Source: Flavobacteriaceae bacterium UBA5079
Lineage (GTDB): Bacteria; Bacteroidota; Bacteroidia; Flavobacteriales; Flavobacteriaceae
DNA: 6,898 nt
Direction of reading: 5' to 3'
NCBI GenBank assembly: GCA_002414705.1
Contig: DIAL01000151.1
Coordinates: 21,893-28,790 of the forward strand
Below the pieces are notes generated by a model. That model saw only the letters and a program-made list of their open reading frames with translations. It did not search any database and was not told where the DNA came from. Shown here one piece after another: positions 6,749 through 6,898 of the stretch. Numbering within the stretch: position 1 is the first letter of the stretch; every line of letters begins with the position of its first letter. The position numbers and the translations under genes were made by a program.

Positions 6749-6822
6749 GGTCTGGTAGTTCAGTTGGTTAGAATACCTGCCTGTCACGCAGGGGGTCGCG
6801 AGTTCGAGTCTCGTCCAGACCG
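6749..6822 (+). tRNA. tRNA-Asp (anticodon GTC)
   Basis: A complete 74-base cloverleaf. The acceptor arm GGTCTGG (6749-6755) pairs with CCAGACC (6815-6821), with discriminator G6822. The D stem GTTC/GAAT holds one G-U pair. The anticodon stem CCTGC/GCAGG encloses the loop CTGTCAC with anticodon GTC at 6783-6785, reading aspartate codons GAC and GAT. The T arm GCGAG/CTCGT has the loop TTCGAGT. A G discriminator agrees with aspartate identity. CCA is not encoded (the next bases are CTT), so it must be added after transcription. It has its own strong promoter upstream; no terminator is visible between it and the next gene 41 bases on. Confidence 0.98.
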
Positions 6823-6863
6823 CTTTTACAAACTAAATACGAATAAAGAAGGATAATAATTAT

Positions 6864-6898
6864 ATGAAGAAAATAATATATATAGATATGGATGGTGT
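6864..6898 (+). CDS. HAD-superfamily 5'(3')-deoxyribonucleotidase-like protein, N-terminal part only
   Basis: An ATG at 6864 opens a frame that runs off the right edge after 11 codons: MKKIIYIDMDG, with the next codon starting GT (valine). A short beta strand followed by DMDG, with D8 and D10, is the first HAD motif DxDG: the first aspartate is the phosphoryl-accepting nucleophile and the second the acid/base. The wording IYIDMDGV fits the 5'(3')-deoxyribonucleotidase (NT5C) type as I remember it, which removes phosphate from deoxynucleoside monophosphates, but other HAD phosphatases cannot be excluded from so short a piece. A purine-rich AAGAAGG (6846-6852) lies 11 bases before the ATG and may be a loose ribosome-binding site. 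It may be transcribed together with the tRNA-Asp gene. Confidence 0.62.
   Translation, partial: MKKIIYIDMDG

Overview
The window looks like ordinary chromosomal housekeeping DNA from a member of the Flavobacteriaceae (phylum Bacteroidota). Several things point there. The DNA is AT-rich, and start codons sit in A/T-rich leaders with weak or no Shine-Dalgarno sequences. The tRNA gene has a clear Bacteroidota-type promoter (TTTG, 19 bases, TATATTTG). The replicative polymerase is the long form with an N-terminal exonuclease, which I recall as usual in flavobacteria.

Layout, left to right, all genes on the + strand. Bases 1-169 are the 3' end of a PA2169/DUF2383-type four-helix-bundle gene, closed by a good intrinsic terminator (202-235). 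After a short leader with a hairpin (323-339) comes dnaE (353-4741), a 1462-residue DNA polymerase III alpha subunit with a DEDDh proofreading exonuclease fused in front. A 479-base non-coding spacer (4742-5220) carries a REP-like hairpin right behind the dnaE stop and a larger, GC-richer, partly self-complementary block near 4962-5058. Then come trxA (5221-5538, thioredoxin), an intrinsic terminator (5560-5590), and a DUF58/von Willebrand A-like gene (5612-6628). A strong promoter (6660-6690) drives a tRNA-Asp(GTC) gene (6749-6822). The window ends 11 codons into a HAD-type 5'(3')-deoxyribonucleotidase-like gene (from 6864).

These genes do not form one pathway. dnaE serves chromosome replication, trxA thiol redox balance, the tRNA translation, and the last gene probably nucleotide turnover. 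trxA and the DUF58 gene may be partly co-transcribed through a terminator. The tRNA and the nucleotidase gene have no visible terminator between them and may share one transcript.

I do not see a phage, IS element, CRISPR array, defence system or obviously new multi-gene system. The points most worth a second look are: the polymerase, which carries exonuclease and polymerase in one chain while its PHP domain has lost about five of nine metal ligands; the palindromic elements in the dnaE-trxA spacer; and two abutting palindromes inside the 5' end of the DUF58 frame, where the start codon is uncertain.
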